From Rugosibacter aromaticivorans (GTDB taxonomy: Bacteria > Pseudomonadota > Gammaproteobacteria > Burkholderiales > Rhodocyclaceae): 64,000 bases of DNA. The notes under the pieces are model-generated. The model searched no databases, was not told the origin of the DNA, and was given only the letters and a program-made list of their open reading frames with translations. The translations under genes were made by a program, and so were the position numbers. Of this stretch, positions 62,330-64,000 are shown piece after piece. The first letter of the stretch is position 1; each line of letters opens with the position of its first letter. The stretch spans positions 372,001 to 436,000 of the forward strand of contig NZ_CP010554.1 in assembly GCF_000934545.1 (NCBI RefSeq), in the 5' to 3' direction.

Positions 62330-62693
62330 CTTCAATGTGAGGTTTCATACAGCAGGTCCTCCATGTGTTGAGGGCGAGTACTCATTCCCTGCCTTTTCAT
62401 TGCAGCGAACGACAATCGTCGGTCTGTGTATGACGATTTGAAGCATAAACCTGTGCTCAACGCCCCGGTGTATTTCCCCACAGCACCTTGTACGGGAGAA
62501 AAATACTGGACAGCCCCCGGAAGATCGGCGCTGGTGACACGCCGCTATAGTTCACACGCGGGCAAAACCGCCGCTTGCACCCTCCTGCGGTAAAACCGTT
62601 TACAGCATTTTTATACCGCGGCCCCTATTCTTTTGACTGAATTGATGCTCAGCGCCATAAGCTGCGCAATATGTCATTCAAGTCGGAGGGTCT
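62330..62693 (+). other. 364-base gap before the kdp genes
   Basis: Holds repeat copy 15 and must hold the kdp promoter. CATTTTTATACC (62606-62617) resembles the T-rich sites bound by KdpE in E. coli, with TTTACA just upstream as a possible -35, but no good -10 at normal spacing. The part 62330-62520 shows nothing recognisable. Confidence 0.35.
62521..62543 (+). repeat. Dispersed KVGAGDT-type repeat, copy 15 (intergenic)
   Basis: AAGATCGGCGCTGGTGACAC then GCC; one or two changes from the core. It lies 150 bases before the first kdp-associated start codon. Confidence 0.65.
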
Positions 62694-62789
62694 ATGGATA
62701 TCATCTGGTGTGTGTTGATCGGCGCGTTCTTTCTTTTAACCGTTGCGCTTGCAGCCGGTTGCGATCGATTGATGCCGCGGAGGAGTTGA
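62694..62789 (+). CDS. Small membrane protein preceding kdpF
   Basis: 31 codons, MDIIWCVLIGAFFLLTVALA followed by AGCDRLMPRRS. One hydrophobic helix and a basic end. GGAGGG lies six to eleven bases upstream. It stops two bases before the kdpF ATG, its own GGAGG-like end serving as the kdpF ribosome site. Small proteins of this kind occur just upstream of kdpF in many proteobacteria; function unknown. Confidence 0.7.
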   Translation: MDIIWCVLIGAFFLLTVALAAGCDRLMPRRS

Positions 62790-62790
62790 G

Positions 62791-62880
62791 ATGAGCGCAA
62801 TCTATGTTCCCGGTGCTGCGGCCGCGGCGCTGCTGCTGGTCTATCTCGTCTACGCATTGATCAAGGCGGAGGACTTCTAA
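62791..62880 (+). CDS. kdpF: K+-transporting ATPase small subunit KdpF
   Basis: 29 residues, one transmembrane helix: MSAIYVPGAAAAALLLVYLV followed by YALIKAEDF. The LVYALIKAEDF-type end (L-x-x-x-L-x-x-P/A-E-x-F) is diagnostic for KdpF, which stabilises the KdpFABC complex. AGGAG lies upstream inside the preceding small gene. kdpA starts at the very next base after its TAA. Confidence 0.92.
   Translation: MSAIYVPGAAAAALLLVYLVYALIKAEDF

Positions 62881-64000
<1,120 letters not shown>

Overview
The window reads as a chromosomal piece of a Gram-negative proteobacterium, most likely a betaproteobacterium. This is inferred from gene content and order: lptD-surA-pdxA-rsmA, amgK-murU next to lptD, pepP-ubiH, dusB-fis-purH-purD, pagP, and pmbA divergent from darP. 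No rRNA, phage or transposase gene is seen. Genes are tightly packed, with many 4-base ATGA/GTGA overlaps.

Layout. 1-5.3 kb: minus-strand envelope/efflux operon (PepSY protein, two COG4705 membrane proteins, PAP2 phosphatase, response regulator, TolC-type lipoprotein, RND adaptor cut by the left edge). 5.6-7.6 kb: pmbA / darP. 7.7-14.6 kb: fadE-gcdH-thiolase-fadJ beta-oxidation operon, then a methyltransferase, a YciA thioesterase and an Atm1-type ABC exporter. 17.8-20.5 kb: modABC molybdate uptake. 20.8-25.4 kb: phosphoketolase-transaldolase-acetate kinase. 25.5-26.6 kb: DUF433/DUF5615 toxin-antitoxin pair. 26.6-32.7 kb: tRNA-Ala, sua5, purD, pagP, purH, fis, dusB. 32.8-35.1 kb: arsenic operon with a truncated arsH. 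35.2-39.7 kb: ubiH, pepP, murU, amgK. 39.8-46.5 kb: lptD, surA, pdxA, rsmA, xthA. 46.5-48.5 kb: ruins of a cyclohexanecarboxylate pathway (aliA and aliB decayed, badI intact). 48.8-57.5 kb: CDF metal exporter, then SDR, double tautomerase, beta-CASP nuclease, cbpA-cbpM, a coiled-coil protein, ubiB and rssA. 57.6-62.3 kb: more eroded ground (unknown protein, broken pldA, trx, gluQ, CoA-binding protein, decayed BrnT/BrnA and another antitoxin remnant). 62.7-64 kb: start of the kdp operon.

The most unusual signal is a dispersed family of short modular repeats. About fourteen recognisable copies lie both between genes and inside genes. Those inside genes are mostly read in the same sense frame, adding peptides such as KVGAGDT or [10 protein letters not shown] to otherwise conserved housekeeping proteins (DarP, FadE, PurH, UbiH, MurU, RsmA, UbiB). 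One about 85-bp copy is inside rsmA and a near-identical one lies between purD and sua5. A second signal is three perfect inverted repeats with very short spacers, which look like template-switch scars.

Metabolically, the fadE-gcdH-thiolase-fadJ operon (glutaryl-CoA and medium-chain acyl-CoA breakdown) and the badI/ali remnants fit an ancestor that degraded alicyclic or aromatic acids to acetyl-CoA. The phosphoketolase operon offers a route from sugar phosphates to acetate and ATP. All functional statements rest on reading the translated sequences and on remembered family motifs; no database search was possible.
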